This document shows, one piece after another, positions 1 through 8,383 of a stretch of 64,000 nt of DNA. Position numbers and translations under genes: made by a program. How positions within the stretch are numbered: the stretch's first letter is position 1; the number at the start of each line of letters is the position of its first letter. The notes below the pieces were generated by a model that had not been told where the DNA came from, made no database searches, and saw only the letters and a list, made by a program, of their open reading frames with translations. The stretch is taken from positions 457,718-521,717 of the forward strand of contig NZ_HE610978.1 in NCBI RefSeq assembly GCF_000285495.1. Direction: 5' to 3'. The stretch is from Oceanobacillus massiliensis str. N'diop. GTDB lineage: Bacteria > Bacillota > Bacilli > Bacillales > Amphibacillaceae.

Positions 1-175
1 GGTTCCAGTTGGAAGCCATCACCTTTTTTAGGATAGTGCACCTATTATCAGTTTCTTTGCTGGGGTTGCAGCACAATAGAAAGGATTGTCTCACTTGCAA
101 AAAAAGCAGATTGCATAACCCGCAGAACAAGAAATTTTCCAGCATTACGCCGTCGGGATTCCTTATGTCAGTAAA
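1..175. other. No supportable gene before nrnA
   Basis: Downstream of nrnA on the minus strand. In B. subtilis the ytrH/ytrI spore genes and dnaE lie on this side, but no reading frame here has both a ribosome-binding site and a recognisable protein. The plus-strand open frame that starts at position 9 runs into nrnA on the opposite strand and looks like a shadow. Confidence 0.4.
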
Positions 176-1123
176 TTATTTTTCAAAGTTCTTACAGACA
201 TTTTCCAGATCGGCTGTCATATTGTCCGCTTCATCCCAAGAATAGACGGTCGCTCCAGAAGCAAGCGGATGGCCGCCACCATTATAATCGGCTGCAATGC
301 CATTGATGACAGGACCATTTGAACGCAGCCTTACACGGATCTTATCCTTCTCTTCGATAAAAAATACCCATGCCTTAATCCCCTTAACATCACGGATAAT
401 ATTAACCAGCTGTGCCGATTCATCAGATGTTACAGCAAATTTGTCCAATATCTCTTCTGTCAGCCTGATCGTACATAGCCCTGAGGGAAGTAATTTAAAC
501 TGCTGCAAAATATAGCCGCTCAAACGGGATATCTTATCTTCCACACTATACAATTCCGCATATAGTTCCGAGCGTTCAAAGTCGTATGCCACTAGTTCAG
601 CAGCATATTGAAAGGTTTTCTTTGTTGTATTTGGGTACATAAATCTCCCGGTATCTCCCACAATTCCAGCATATAACAGACGCGCTGCCCGGTCATTCAT
701 GATAAGTCCCGCGTCTTTGCCATGCTCATAAAATTCCCAAATCATCTCACTTGCCGAGCTTGCATCGGTGTCTACCCAACGTATCTCACCGTATTCATCT
801 ACATTTGGATGATGGTCAATCTTAATTAGCTTCGCACCAAGCTGGTAACGTTCGTCGTCAATCCTGGCAGCATTTGCTGTATCACAGACAATGACTAGAG
901 CATCTCTATACATGGTATCTTCCACTTCATCCATTCGAATAAGAAAATTTAATGATGGCTCTTCATCCCCCACCGCATAGACTTGTTTCTGCGGGAACGA
1001 TTGCTTGATGATTTCCTTCAGGCCACCCTGTGATCCGAGCGCATCCGGATCTGGTCTTACATGACGATGAATGATAATGGTATCGTATGACTTGATAGTT
1101 TCCATAATTTTATTTATTTCCAT
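176..1123 (-). CDS. nrnA: Bifunctional oligoribonuclease / pAp phosphatase NrnA (DHH-DHHA1)
   Basis: A 315-aa cytoplasmic DHH/DHHA1 phosphoesterase that degrades very short RNAs (nanoRNAs) from the 5' end and dephosphorylates 3'-phosphoadenosine 5'-phosphate. The D-x-D motif (DPDA, residues 25-28), the second-motif aspartate near residue 81, DHH at 103-105 and the DHHA1 substrate-binding motif GGGHPLASG (282-290) are all present and spaced as in the family. Length matches B. subtilis NrnA (YtqI). The divergent neighbour YtpI and the following YtoI give the same order as in B. subtilis, which supports the assignment. The start is an ATG that opens an uninterrupted DHH domain. No anomalies seen. 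Confidence 0.96.
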   Translation of the reverse strand: MEINKIMETIKSYDTIIIHRHVRPDPDALGSQGGLKEIIKQSFPQKQVYAVGDEEPSLNFLIRMDEVEDTMYRDALVIVCDTANAARIDDERYQLGAKLIKIDHHPNVDEYGEIRWVDTDASSASEMIWEFYEHGKDAGLIMNDRAARLLYAGIVGDTGRFMYPNTTKKTFQYAAELVAYDFERSELYAELYSVEDKISRLSGYILQQFKLLPSGLCTIRLTEEILDKFAVTSDESAQLVNIIRDVKGIKAWVFFIEEKDKIRVRLRSNGPVINGIAADYNGGGHPLASGATVYSWDEADNMTADLENVCKNFEK

Positions 1124-1268
1124 GTTTTTACCCCTATCCTGTTAATAATTCATGAATATGTATAACTTATCTGGCTATATTTTTGAAAAAAAGATACAAT
1201 TGAATGGTGTTTTACGGATTTCCCATAAATCTAACCACAATACTTTAGAACAAATTAGGAGAGATCAA

Positions 1269-1565
1269 ATGGTTATTTTCCCGATTATCATCGTTGTATC
1301 AGCAGTACTCTATATTTATTATAAGGTTGCCATTCTGAAAAGCAATGATGAGCTTACCCAGAAATACTTTAATGGAAAAGCCCGGTTATGTCTAGGGACA
1401 TTCCTTTTATTTTTTGGCATCAATCAATATCTATTTTACAAGACACAGCTTTCTTTATTCATCGGCATATTATTTCTTATTCTTGGAGGACTTCAGGCAT
1501 ATAGAGGTTTTAAAGAAGCAAAACATTATCGCAATGAATGGCGCAGACTCAACCCAAATGAATAA
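1269..1565 (+). CDS. ytpI: YtpI family small membrane protein
   Basis: A 98-aa protein of unknown function with three hydrophobic segments (about residues 2-18, 38-55 and 59-75), so probably an integral membrane protein. The open frame extends upstream to 1152, but the ATG at 1269 is preceded by a good ribosome-binding site (TAGGAGAG), and the 39 upstream residues are not family-like; I place the start at 1269. It is divergent from nrnA and convergent with ytoI, as ytpI is in B. subtilis. Family membership rests on size, topology and synteny; no activity is known. Confidence 0.85.
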   Translation: MVIFPIIIVVSAVLYIYYKVAILKSNDELTQKYFNGKARLCLGTFLLFFGINQYLFYKTQLSLFIGILFLILGGLQAYRGFKEAKHYRNEWRRLNPNE

Positions 1566-1645
1566 ATTCCTATAAAATAAGAGAAATACAACTTGATAGA
1601 GATATAGTTGACGTGATTTCCATCAGAAAGCATAGCTTTCATCTA

Positions 1646-1678
1646 GAAATCGGCCACACTGGTCGATTTCTTTTTTTA
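1646..1678 (+). terminator. Rho-independent terminator after ytpI
   Basis: The arms GAAATCGGCC and GGTCGATTTC form a 10-bp stem (one G-U pair) with a 5-nt loop, followed directly by seven or more T on the plus strand. Confidence 0.85.
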
Positions 1679-1699
1679 ATCTCTTATCATTTGTTTACG

Positions 1700-1785
1700 A
1701 TAATAGCTTCGGCCGATTTTCGCTATGGACAATTGCTTTCGGGTGGAGGGCGCATTCAGCTTCCTCTGAAGCACAAACCGGGAAG
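1700..1785. repeat. Degenerate dispersed repeat, family R1
   Basis: Contains the family hallmarks CGGCCGATTTTCGCT, CATTCAGCTTCCTCTGAAGC and an ACCGGGAAG end, seen in better-preserved copies at 15.57-16.02 kb. Intergenic, between the convergent terminators of ytpI and ytoI. Confidence 0.6.
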
Positions 1786-1828
1786 ATAAAAAAAACGGAA
1801 AGGCTCTTTAACGAGAGCCTTTCCGTTT
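1786..1828 (-). terminator. Rho-independent terminator after ytoI
   Basis: A perfect 15-bp stem (1793-1807 with 1814-1828), 6-nt loop, followed on the minus strand by a run of eight T. It lies 14 bp after the ytoI stop codon. Confidence 0.92.
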
Positions 1829-1841
1829 AACCGGCTTCCAA

Positions 1842-3149
1842 TCAGCGATTGATCAGCTGGGCCATAATCAATCCCTTTCCTACCAGGTTACGCTCGCTGA
1901 ATACTTCCACATCTATTTTCGCGTAAAGCCTGCCGACATCGAGCAATTTCGGCTTTATGATTAGCTTGCTTTCGATTTGTACTGGTTTGCTGAAATAAAC
2001 AGTCAAATTTTCCACTGTAATGTCCGCCTTTTTCACTCTCATCAATAATCTGCTGCTCGCTTCGGTGATTAATGCCGTGAAAACACCATTCGATAACGTG
2101 CCCAATTGATTGGTCATCTGCGGGATAACTTTTGACTCATAAACAGCCTCGTCATCTTCGCTTGCTATCAGATTACTCGAAACAATATCATCAATAGTAT
2201 CCCCAACCTGTGGCTGGCGCTGGATTTGCTGCATAGCCTTTAATACATCTTGCCTCGAGACAACGCCCTGCAGTTGGTTTGACTGATCCACTACCGGAAT
2301 AAGCTCAATGCCTTCCCATACCATCGTATGTGCAACAGAAGCCAGCGATGTCTTAGCCTGGACAACTTGCGGCTTTCTGCTCATAACACGGTCAATAACA
2401 ATATTTTTATCCTTCCCAACAATATCTTTGGATGAAACCATACCAACAACACGCAATTTATCATCGACGACAGGGAAACGTGTATGTGAGGACTTCTCAT
2501 TCCATTCATACCACTCGGAGATAGAATCTTTTGTTTTCAGATAGTACGACTCATTGAATGGTGTTGCAATGTCACCGACAAATACGATTTCCTTCTTGAT
2601 CAGCTGGTCATAAATTGCACGGTTAATCATCGCAGCAACAGTGAACGTATCATAAGTGGTCGAGATAATCGGAAGTTCTTTTTCATCCGCAAGCTTCTTA
2701 ATATGTTCTTCGGTATCAAATCCACCTGTAATAAGCACAGCTGCACCAGCATTCAATGCCAGTTCATGTGCTTTGAAACGGTTACCGACGATGAGCAGAG
2801 ATCCCGCTTGTGTATAACGCATCATAGCATCCAGCTGCATTGCTCCAATAACAAATTTGCTTAAGGTTTTATAGAGGCCATCCCGCCCCCCTAATACCTG
2901 TCCATCAATAATGTTTACAACTTCCGCGAACGTTAGCTTTTCAAAGTTTTCTTTTTTCTTGCGCTCAATCCGAATGGTCCCGACACGTTCAATCGTACTT
3001 ACAAGACCTTGGTTCTCAGACTCTTTTATTGCACGGTATGCAGTCCCATCACTCACGTTCAGATCTTTGGCAATTTGACGGACGGATATTTTACTGCCAA
3101 CCGGCAAGGAAACAATATGCTGTATAATTTGCTCGTGCTTTGTTGCCAT
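1842..3149 (-). CDS. ytoI: YtoI: HTH-DRTGG-CBS-CBS-hotdog regulatory protein
   Basis: A 435-aa cytoplasmic protein with a winged-helix DNA-binding region (about 15-60, with RQIAKDLNVSDGTAYRAI as the recognition part), a DRTGG domain (about 70-185), two CBS modules (about 190-315) and a C-terminal hotdog (thioesterase-like) domain (about 330-433). CBS pairs usually bind adenine nucleotides, so this is probably a nucleotide-sensing transcription factor; the ligand and target genes are unknown. The domain order equals B. subtilis YtoI, and the position next to ytpI supports orthology. Its own strong terminator follows. The hotdog domain lacks evidence for catalysis here. Confidence 0.93.
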   Translation of the reverse strand: MATKHEQIIQHIVSLPVGSKISVRQIAKDLNVSDGTAYRAIKESENQGLVSTIERVGTIRIERKKKENFEKLTFAEVVNIIDGQVLGGRDGLYKTLSKFVIGAMQLDAMMRYTQAGSLLIVGNRFKAHELALNAGAAVLITGGFDTEEHIKKLADEKELPIISTTYDTFTVAAMINRAIYDQLIKKEIVFVGDIATPFNESYYLKTKDSISEWYEWNEKSSHTRFPVVDDKLRVVGMVSSKDIVGKDKNIVIDRVMSRKPQVVQAKTSLASVAHTMVWEGIELIPVVDQSNQLQGVVSRQDVLKAMQQIQRQPQVGDTIDDIVSSNLIASEDDEAVYESKVIPQMTNQLGTLSNGVFTALITEASSRLLMRVKKADITVENLTVYFSKPVQIESKLIIKPKLLDVGRLYAKIDVEVFSERNLVGKGLIMAQLINR

Positions 3150-3219
3150 TTATTTCACCAGCTTTCAACTGTACTATATCATTTATTTACTATTATTATA
3201 CAGTTGAGCTGAATGAAAC

Positions 3220-3447
3220 TCAATGAAAATCACGCTGCCTTCTATTATACTGATTCTGTTCCATAACTGGAGGCCTCGTCATTTGCAAAAGTGTTGCAAA
3301 ATTTGCTCCAACTACGAGCAATAGGAACACAAGCCAGCCGCCCCAAAAGATCTGCTCCATGTATGAAGATGCGTACGGAATCGCCGGCCAGGCAATATAA
3401 AGAAAAAAACCACTTAAAAGTAAGCGCAATATAGCGTAATGGCGCAT
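3220..3447 (-). CDS. Small two-TM membrane protein, unknown function
   Basis: A 75-aa protein with two hydrophobic segments (about 5-24 and 33-54) and a short polar tail rich in Arg, Asn and Gln. It is preceded by a strong ribosome-binding site (AGGGGGAGAG, 6 nt before ATG), which decides the frame over the overlapping frame on the same strand. I do not recognise the family. It lies between ytoI and the pilus operon with gaps on both sides, so it is probably an independent gene rather than a pilus component. Confidence 0.7.
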   Translation of the reverse strand: MRHYAILRLLLSGFFLYIAWPAIPYASSYMEQIFWGGWLVFLLLVVGANFATLLQMTRPPVMEQNQYNRRQRDFH

Positions 3448-3536
3448 ATAACTCTCCCCCTTCCCTTATCATTTTATGAAGGTCAGGAGGACATAAGAAC
3501 CTGTCGGGACAAAGTAAAAGGAATAGCTAATTCCAG

Positions 3537-4076
3537 CTATCCTGCGTAAAATGCCGTGAAGGTAAGTTCCAGGAAAATCTCACTATCTTCCTGCTGCAGA
3601 TTGATGGAATCAACCCGCAAAGAATGGACCGTTTCTGAAAGCCCATCCAAAAATTGATCTATTGCCTGCAGGTCTCCCGAAGTAGCATCCATTCTATAAG
3701 ACGTTTCATTTAGCAGGGAATCCTTATCCTGTCCTTCAGGCTGCTGCACTGCAGCTTCCAAGTCAGTACCGATGTAATCGATGCTAACACCAGCACCACT
3801 TGCCATTGCCTGCAGTTCGGTTAGGACTTCTTCTGGAGAAGCCATGTCCAAAACCTCGGAACCTACTCCATTAACTGTCTCGCTAATGTCATTTTCTTTT
3901 CCATCAATAATAGACTCGAGATTGCCCTCATACATGGAAATCTCTTTTTCCATACTTTTCTGTTCTGCATGTAGCGGCTTTAGAATAGATAGATAGCAAA
4001 TCCCATAGATTAAAAAAATCACGATAACCATGCCAAAGACAAGAAATGTATGGGTTTTCGTCCAATGTTTATTCAT
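3537..4076 (-). CDS. pilO: Type IV pilus inner-membrane platform protein PilO
   Basis: A 179-aa bitopic protein: short cytoplasmic N-terminus, one TM helix (about 10-31), a coiled-coil segment (about 33-60) and an extracytoplasmic ferredoxin-like domain. It is recognised mainly by position and topology: last gene of a pilM-pilN-pilO block, overlapping pilN by 8 bp. In the family PilO pairs with PilN and links the cytoplasmic PilM ring to the pilus. The sequence itself is divergent, as usual for PilO. The operon end follows within 90 bp. Confidence 0.85.
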   Translation of the reverse strand: MNKHWTKTHTFLVFGMVIVIFLIYGICYLSILKPLHAEQKSMEKEISMYEGNLESIIDGKENDISETVNGVGSEVLDMASPEEVLTELQAMASGAGVSIDYIGTDLEAAVQQPEGQDKDSLLNETSYRMDATSGDLQAIDQFLDGLSETVHSLRVDSINLQQEDSEIFLELTFTAFYAG

Positions 4077-4611
4077 TTGCTGCTAACTCCTCTACCAAAT
4101 TATCTCTGTCTGTTGTTACCGTCAATGTCGCTTCATAGGAATCCTCCACTTTGACAGCGGCTGTAAGCTGAGCAGCCTGAATGTAATTTTGTTCAGTGAG
4201 TGATGCTATATATTCAGCAACATCATCCAGGGTATCGAATGAAGCATCGATGATAATCTGATTTTCAATCGCATCATCATAACCGTTTAAACGTTCTTCA
4301 CTTGGCAGTAATTCAACGATTTGATGATACAATGCAACGGTTGGCTTCATTTCCTTCTCGATGGCTTCTGTTACCTGCTCGGTCCTTCCGCGTTGTTTAT
4401 CCGCGTCAACGTCATGCTGTATTTCCAGCATAGCAGCCTCCATTTGATTCCGCTCAAGTTCCAGGTTCTTAAGCTGGTTATCATACGTATTCTTTTGAAA
4501 GAGCAGCGCAATTACGAGAAATATTAGGAGCAGGATAAAGACTGTCCCGAGAATAATACTTGCAACAGGTTTATTTTGTTCTTTTTTCAGAAAATTAATC
4601 TCCGTATTCAT
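4069..4611 (-). CDS. pilN: Type IV pilus inner-membrane platform protein PilN
   Basis: A 180-aa bitopic protein with N-terminus MNTEINFLKKE, one TM helix (about 18-38), coiled coil (40-80) and an extracytoplasmic domain. The N-terminal INFL motif is the conserved PilN segment that inserts into a groove of PilM; here it reads INFLKKEQN. Twelve bp follow pilM and the 3' end overlaps pilO, so the three are translated together. In a Gram-positive cell PilN-PilO act beneath or within the wall, with no secretin partner expected. Confidence 0.88.
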   Translation of the reverse strand: MNTEINFLKKEQNKPVASIILGTVFILLLIFLVIALLFQKNTYDNQLKNLELERNQMEAAMLEIQHDVDADKQRGRTEQVTEAIEKEMKPTVALYHQIVELLPSEERLNGYDDAIENQIIIDASFDTLDDVAEYIASLTEQNYIQAAQLTAAVKVEDSYEATLTVTTDRDNLVEELAANE

Positions 4612-4623
4612 GCTCGCTCCCCC

Positions 4624-5529
4624 TTACGAATCATTCTTTAATGCCAGTCCGAGTACATCCATATATTTGGCAGGGAGTTCTTCTTGCTCCAGACCATCTA
4701 TTGGAAGCGGAATTAGACTGGACAGACTGGATTTCACCATCCCAAGAAAAGGTGAATCCCCGGTAAGAAGCAGTTGTTCGACCTTTCCCTCTCCTTTAGT
4801 AATGGAATAGTGATAGAAGTCAATAATTCGATTTATTTCGATCATGTACTGATTAATCAATTGCTGCACTTGTTCTTCATCTGTCTCTTTATCTACAGTG
4901 ATTTTCATATATCTTGTGAAAATGGCTTTATGATTACGGAAGGCTGTCAGGACAATTGCATCTTTGTTCCAATGGATTAAGAGCACATGGTTTCTATCTT
5001 TCGGTTTTGTTTGATAATAGTATCGGTAGATCGATAGCGATGTAAGATCTGCAGCCATCGGTCGCAAGCCAGCTGTTTCAAAGGCAGCTTTAAAGCCCTT
5101 TATCTTATCTTCAGGATATGCAAAGAGAAGAATGTCGCGATATTTATCATCTGCATCAATTGACTCAATCGCAATTACCGGATCCGGAAACGGCAAATAG
5201 AGGCTATTGCCTATTTGCGTCTTTATATAGCCCACTGTTTCTTCCATTGCTAAGGCAGCAGGGATCTGTAATTGCCGAATGACAACCGTATCATCCGGCA
5301 TGGCGAAAAACAGTCTTTTCCTTTTCCATTTATGCACATGGACCAGCTGATTGACAATTTCAACAAATACGCCATCATTTTCTATGTTTCCATCTTTAAT
5401 GGTACCTTCTGGAAGTTCCACTTCACCATGCACAGTCATTCCTGCTACTGTATTGTTTTTATGATAGCTATAACGCAAGACGTGATTCGTGATCACAATA
5501 TTAACCCTTCCACTTTTCATCAAACCCAT
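4624..5529 (-). CDS. pilM: Type IV pilus assembly actin-like ATPase PilM
   Basis: A 301-aa protein of the PilM/FtsA-like fold. It is cytoplasmic and expected to bind ATP and the N-terminal tail of PilN. Family-like segments include FFAMPDDTVVIRQLQIP (about 80-96), the central subdomain, and the C-terminal LLLTGDSPFLGM block near 260 that matches the nucleotide-binding region. Length is slightly below the typical 330-350 of Gram-negative PilM. It follows pilD by 12 bp in the operon. The ATG is preceded by CAGGTGAC. Identification is by family features plus the adjoining pilN and pilO. Confidence 0.88.
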   Translation of the reverse strand: MGLMKSGRVNIVITNHVLRYSYHKNNTVAGMTVHGEVELPEGTIKDGNIENDGVFVEIVNQLVHVHKWKRKRLFFAMPDDTVVIRQLQIPAALAMEETVGYIKTQIGNSLYLPFPDPVIAIESIDADDKYRDILLFAYPEDKIKGFKAAFETAGLRPMAADLTSLSIYRYYYQTKPKDRNHVLLIHWNKDAIVLTAFRNHKAIFTRYMKITVDKETDEEQVQQLINQYMIEINRIIDFYHYSITKGEGKVEQLLLTGDSPFLGMVKSSLSSLIPLPIDGLEQEELPAKYMDVLGLALKNDS

Positions 5530-5541
5530 GTTGTCACCTGC

Positions 5542-6297
5542 TTATATTAGTAAATTTAAATACCATGTTGTTAAAGAATTCCCATAAAAATAGGTTATTA
5601 ATACAGCAAAAGCTATATAGGGTCCAAATGGCACTGGCTGCTTTCTGTCAATCAACTTGAACGACAGCAGAAATGTTCCGATAGCTGCACCCAGCAGACA
5701 GGAAAGGAAAAAAGCAACCAAAATCTGGTCCATGCCCAATACAATCCCGACTACACCAAACAGTTTCATATCTCCTGCCCCCATCGCGCCACGGCTTATC
5801 AAAATAATGATAAAAATGATGGCAAAGCCTATCACAGCACCAGCAGCTGCCGACCACCAGGGACTGAGCGGAACGACAAAACGCAGGAAAATGAAAAAGG
5901 GCAGGAAAAAAAGGAGCACTTTGTTTGGAATCAGCATGTATTTGAGGTCTGACACAAGAATGATCATCAGCATGGAAATCAATAATAATGCTGTAATTAT
6001 TTCCAATTGGAGTCCCACTATGTAAAAGGCTGATGCGAATAGCATACCAGTCAGAAGCTCAATTGCCGGATACATAACGGATATCCGCTCCCCGCAATGC
6101 CTGCACTTTCCATGCTGGATGAAAAAGGAAAGCAACGGAATATTCTCATACCATGACAATTGATGCTTGCAGACTGGGCAAATCGACCGGTCCGCAGCAA
6201 AGGGAATGTTTTTGGGGAGGCGTAAACCGACAACATTAAAGAATGATCCGAAGATGAGTCCCAGGAGGAAGAATATGAATGCAGTGGCTGTAGTCAT
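5542..6297 (-). CDS. pilD: Prepilin peptidase PilD (leader peptidase / N-methyltransferase)
   Basis: A 251-aa polytopic membrane aspartic protease that cleaves class III prepilin leaders and methylates the new N-terminal residue. It has the N-terminal membrane segment, the zinc-binding pair CPVC...CRHC, catalytic aspartates in VSDLKYMLIP and GAGDMKLFG, and about seven TM segments. The open frame extends upstream to 6369, but AAGGAGC lies 7 nt before the ATG at 6297, so I start there. It presumably processes the prepilins encoded here and perhaps also ComG pseudopilins encoded elsewhere. Confidence 0.94.
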   Translation of the reverse strand: MTTATAFIFFLLGLIFGSFFNVVGLRLPKNIPFAADRSICPVCKHQLSWYENIPLLSFFIQHGKCRHCGERISVMYPAIELLTGMLFASAFYIVGLQLEIITALLLISMLMIILVSDLKYMLIPNKVLLFFLPFFIFLRFVVPLSPWWSAAAGAVIGFAIIFIIILISRGAMGAGDMKLFGVVGIVLGMDQILVAFFLSCLLGAAIGTFLLSFKLIDRKQPVPFGPYIAFAVLITYFYGNSLTTWYLNLLI

Positions 6298-6327
6298 TCT
6301 GTTTGCTCCTTGCAATAGATTTTGTGT

Positions 6328-6366
6328 TAAAGAAAACGCCTTGCAATAAAGAGGTGCGAGGCGTTT
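6328..6366 (-). terminator. Terminator or attenuator between pilA and pilD
   Basis: AAACGCCTTGCA (6334-6345) pairs with TGCGAGGCGTTT (6355-6366), followed on the minus strand by TTTTCTTT. It would end the transcript that leaves pilA and lower expression of pilD-M-N-O relative to the major pilin. Confidence 0.65.
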
Positions 6367-6414
6367 CAATTGGATATACAGGTTGATTGCATTCCCTCTT
6401 TTCAGTCAGCAGAG

Positions 6415-6456
6415 AACGCCGGGCAATAGCAGCGGCCGATTTCTGCAGCGGGAACT
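6415..6456. repeat. Partial dispersed repeat, family R1
   Basis: A fragment carrying GCGGCCGATTTCTGCAGCGG, matching the start of the R1 copies at 15.7 and 15.9 kb. It lies in the 337-bp gap between pilA and pilD, which holds nothing else but the hairpin at 6328-6366. Confidence 0.5.
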
Positions 6457-6634
6457 AACCAATCAACAAATTTTATTTAACAATGGTTTGTCAAAGATTG
6501 CTGGTTTTACAAAAAACTTGCTAGTTAATCGGACTTTCTAGCAAATGCAAGTGCAGAAACGATAATCCTTACGAAAAGAGCTTTTTTAAACCTTTCCAGA
6601 TAGAGCAATTTCTCAAAAATTGCCGACGCTCTAA

Positions 6635-6985
6635 CTATTCGTATTTGTAGGTTTTCGCTCCTCCATTTTCCTCATCGTCCTCCGTAATCACTACTTTCCC
6701 ATTAAGTCCTTCTGGAGCCTCTTCTAAATAACCGCTCTCAACTAATTTAGCAACCGTAAATGCACCGGATTCTGGTTCTATGCCGGATATATCGGCCAAT
6801 CTGGCAGCATTTTCTACCAATTCGATAGAAGCCTCGTTTGCCTCTTCCTCTGCCTTACCGATGACATTGCCAACTGCTGGTACTGCAATCGCCAGGATGA
6901 TTCCTAATATGACGATAACTGCCAATAGCTCCACCAGTGTAAAACCTTTCTCTTTCTTCATCAGCTTTTTCAATTTCTGCAGCAT
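6635..6985 (-). CDS. pilA: Major type IV pilin (prepilin) PilA
   Basis: A 116-aa prepilin with a positively charged leader ending KKEKG, cleavage before Phe in the class III motif GFTLVELLAVIVILGI (about 14-29, conserved Glu at mature position 5) and a small, acidic globular domain with two EE/DD-rich loops. It is flanked by long untranslated gaps (198 bp upstream, 337 bp downstream), unlike the rest of the operon, which suggests a separate promoter and higher expression. The upstream gap contains an AAAGTA-GGA-TACTTT inverted repeat (7093-7107). Small size and context make it the main pilus subunit by inference. Confidence 0.9.
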   Translation of the reverse strand: MLQKLKKLMKKEKGFTLVELLAVIVILGIILAIAVPAVGNVIGKAEEEANEASIELVENAARLADISGIEPESGAFTVAKLVESGYLEEAPEGLNGKVVITEDDEENGGAKTYKYE

Positions 6986-7183
6986 TCTTTCTTCGCCTTC
7001 CTTCCTTAATCCAAATTATTTCTATTAATTCAGTCGGCCGGTTGCACTACTAACTCCCAATTACCAAAGTGCCCAGATAAAGGTAATCGATCAAAGTATC
7101 CTACTTTATTCCTATTTACCCCTTATTGTATTACACTTTTTTCCATAAATCTACTGTTTTCGTGCTAAAAGACCTAGATAAAA

Positions 7184-8380
7184 TCAAATATTTTCAAACA
7201 TACCAAACATTGGCATAATAACTGCAGCGATTATGCCGCCTACTAATATGGTAAGTATGATAATCATAAGAGGCTCGATCAAGATTTTGATGCGATTGGA
7301 TAACTGATCAACCTCTTCTTCATAGAACTCAGCCGCTTTGGCCAGCATATGGTCCATTGTTCCGGTTTTTTCTCCAATTTGAATCATTTGGATAATCAAA
7401 GCAGGAAACGCCCAATGTTCTTTCATTGGTGTTGTAAGCGAATCGCCGACTGTCAAAGACTTTCTTGTCTCAGCCAGCACATTTTCAATGACACGATTTC
7501 CAACAACCTTCTCCGTAATTTCTATCGACTTCAAAATAGGAACCGAGCTATTGACAAGGGTGCTTAACGTTTGTGTCATGCGGACCATTGCCCCCTTATG
7601 GGCGAGCACACCTAGAATAGGAAATCTCATCTTCAAGATATCCACAGCATACATAAATAGATCGAATTGCTTCAAATAGCTATATAATAAGATTCCTGCT
7701 GCAGCAAAAAGCAATAAAATCCACCAATAATTTCCTGCCAGTTGACTCAAACTCAGGATAAACTGGGTATAGGCCGGTATTTCCCCTCCAAATTGGTTAA
7801 ACATCGTGACAAATTGAGGGACAATATAAACGAGCAGAAATATGCTCAGAATTACTGTAATGACACCTACTACACTCGGATAAAGCAATGCTGAAATTAC
7901 TTTTTGCCTGTTCCGATACTGCTTTTCATAGTAATCTGCCATTTTAGTCAAGATCTCCTCCAATCTGCCACTGACCTCTCCGGCATGAATCATATTAACA
8001 AGCAGCGCAGGGAATATTTTGGGATGTCGTTTAGCGGCCGCGGATAATGGCTCTCCCTGTTCGAGTTTCTTATCAATATTTGTAAGGGCAATGCGCAACG
8101 CATGATTATCTGTTTGCATCATCATGGTCTTTGTTGCCTCCGAAATGGTTATACCCGCATGTATCAATGTGGCATATTGCCTCAGGAAAATGACCAAATC
8201 CTTATTTTTAGCCTTTTTGTGGATGATAATATCTTTATTCCATGGTTTTGTTTCTTCGATATTAAAAATGACCAGGCCATCTTTCTCTAGTTGGGATAAA
8301 GCCGTCCTCTGGCTATCTGCCTCTATTTTCCCTTTTATCTTTTGTCCCGAGATTCTGCGGCCACTATATTGAAAGTCCAT
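7184..8380 (-). CDS. pilC: Type IV pilus inner-membrane platform protein PilC (GspF family)
   Basis: A 398-aa polytopic protein with two GspF repeats (about 65-190 and 265-392) and TM segments near 165-190, 215-235 and 365-390. The N-terminal YSGRRISGQKIKGKIEA stretch is typical of PilC/PulF. It anchors the PilB and PilT ATPases at the membrane. It begins 3 bp after pilT, so the two are tightly coupled. The segment FVGM-like at the C-terminus and the two LVNMIHAGEVSG / LIIQMIQIGEKTG motifs mark the repeats. Confidence 0.95.
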   Translation of the reverse strand: MDFQYSGRRISGQKIKGKIEADSQRTALSQLEKDGLVIFNIEETKPWNKDIIIHKKAKNKDLVIFLRQYATLIHAGITISEATKTMMMQTDNHALRIALTNIDKKLEQGEPLSAAAKRHPKIFPALLVNMIHAGEVSGRLEEILTKMADYYEKQYRNRQKVISALLYPSVVGVITVILSIFLLVYIVPQFVTMFNQFGGEIPAYTQFILSLSQLAGNYWWILLLFAAAGILLYSYLKQFDLFMYAVDILKMRFPILGVLAHKGAMVRMTQTLSTLVNSSVPILKSIEITEKVVGNRVIENVLAETRKSLTVGDSLTTPMKEHWAFPALIIQMIQIGEKTGTMDHMLAKAAEFYEEEVDQLSNRIKILIEPLMIIILTILVGGIIAAVIMPMFGMFENI

Positions 8381-8383
8381 ATC

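Noticed and set aside
5657-6025. 122-aa plus-strand ORF opposite pilD
   Set aside because: Composition (Ile/Met/Lys-rich) is the complement of a membrane-protein gene; it is a shadow frame.
6986-7183. A possible c-di-GMP riboswitch upstream of pilA
   Set aside because: Some words (CCGGCCGACTG, GATAAAGG) resemble parts of the class I aptamer, but they are in the wrong order and strand and the GGACGCAAAGCC core is absent.
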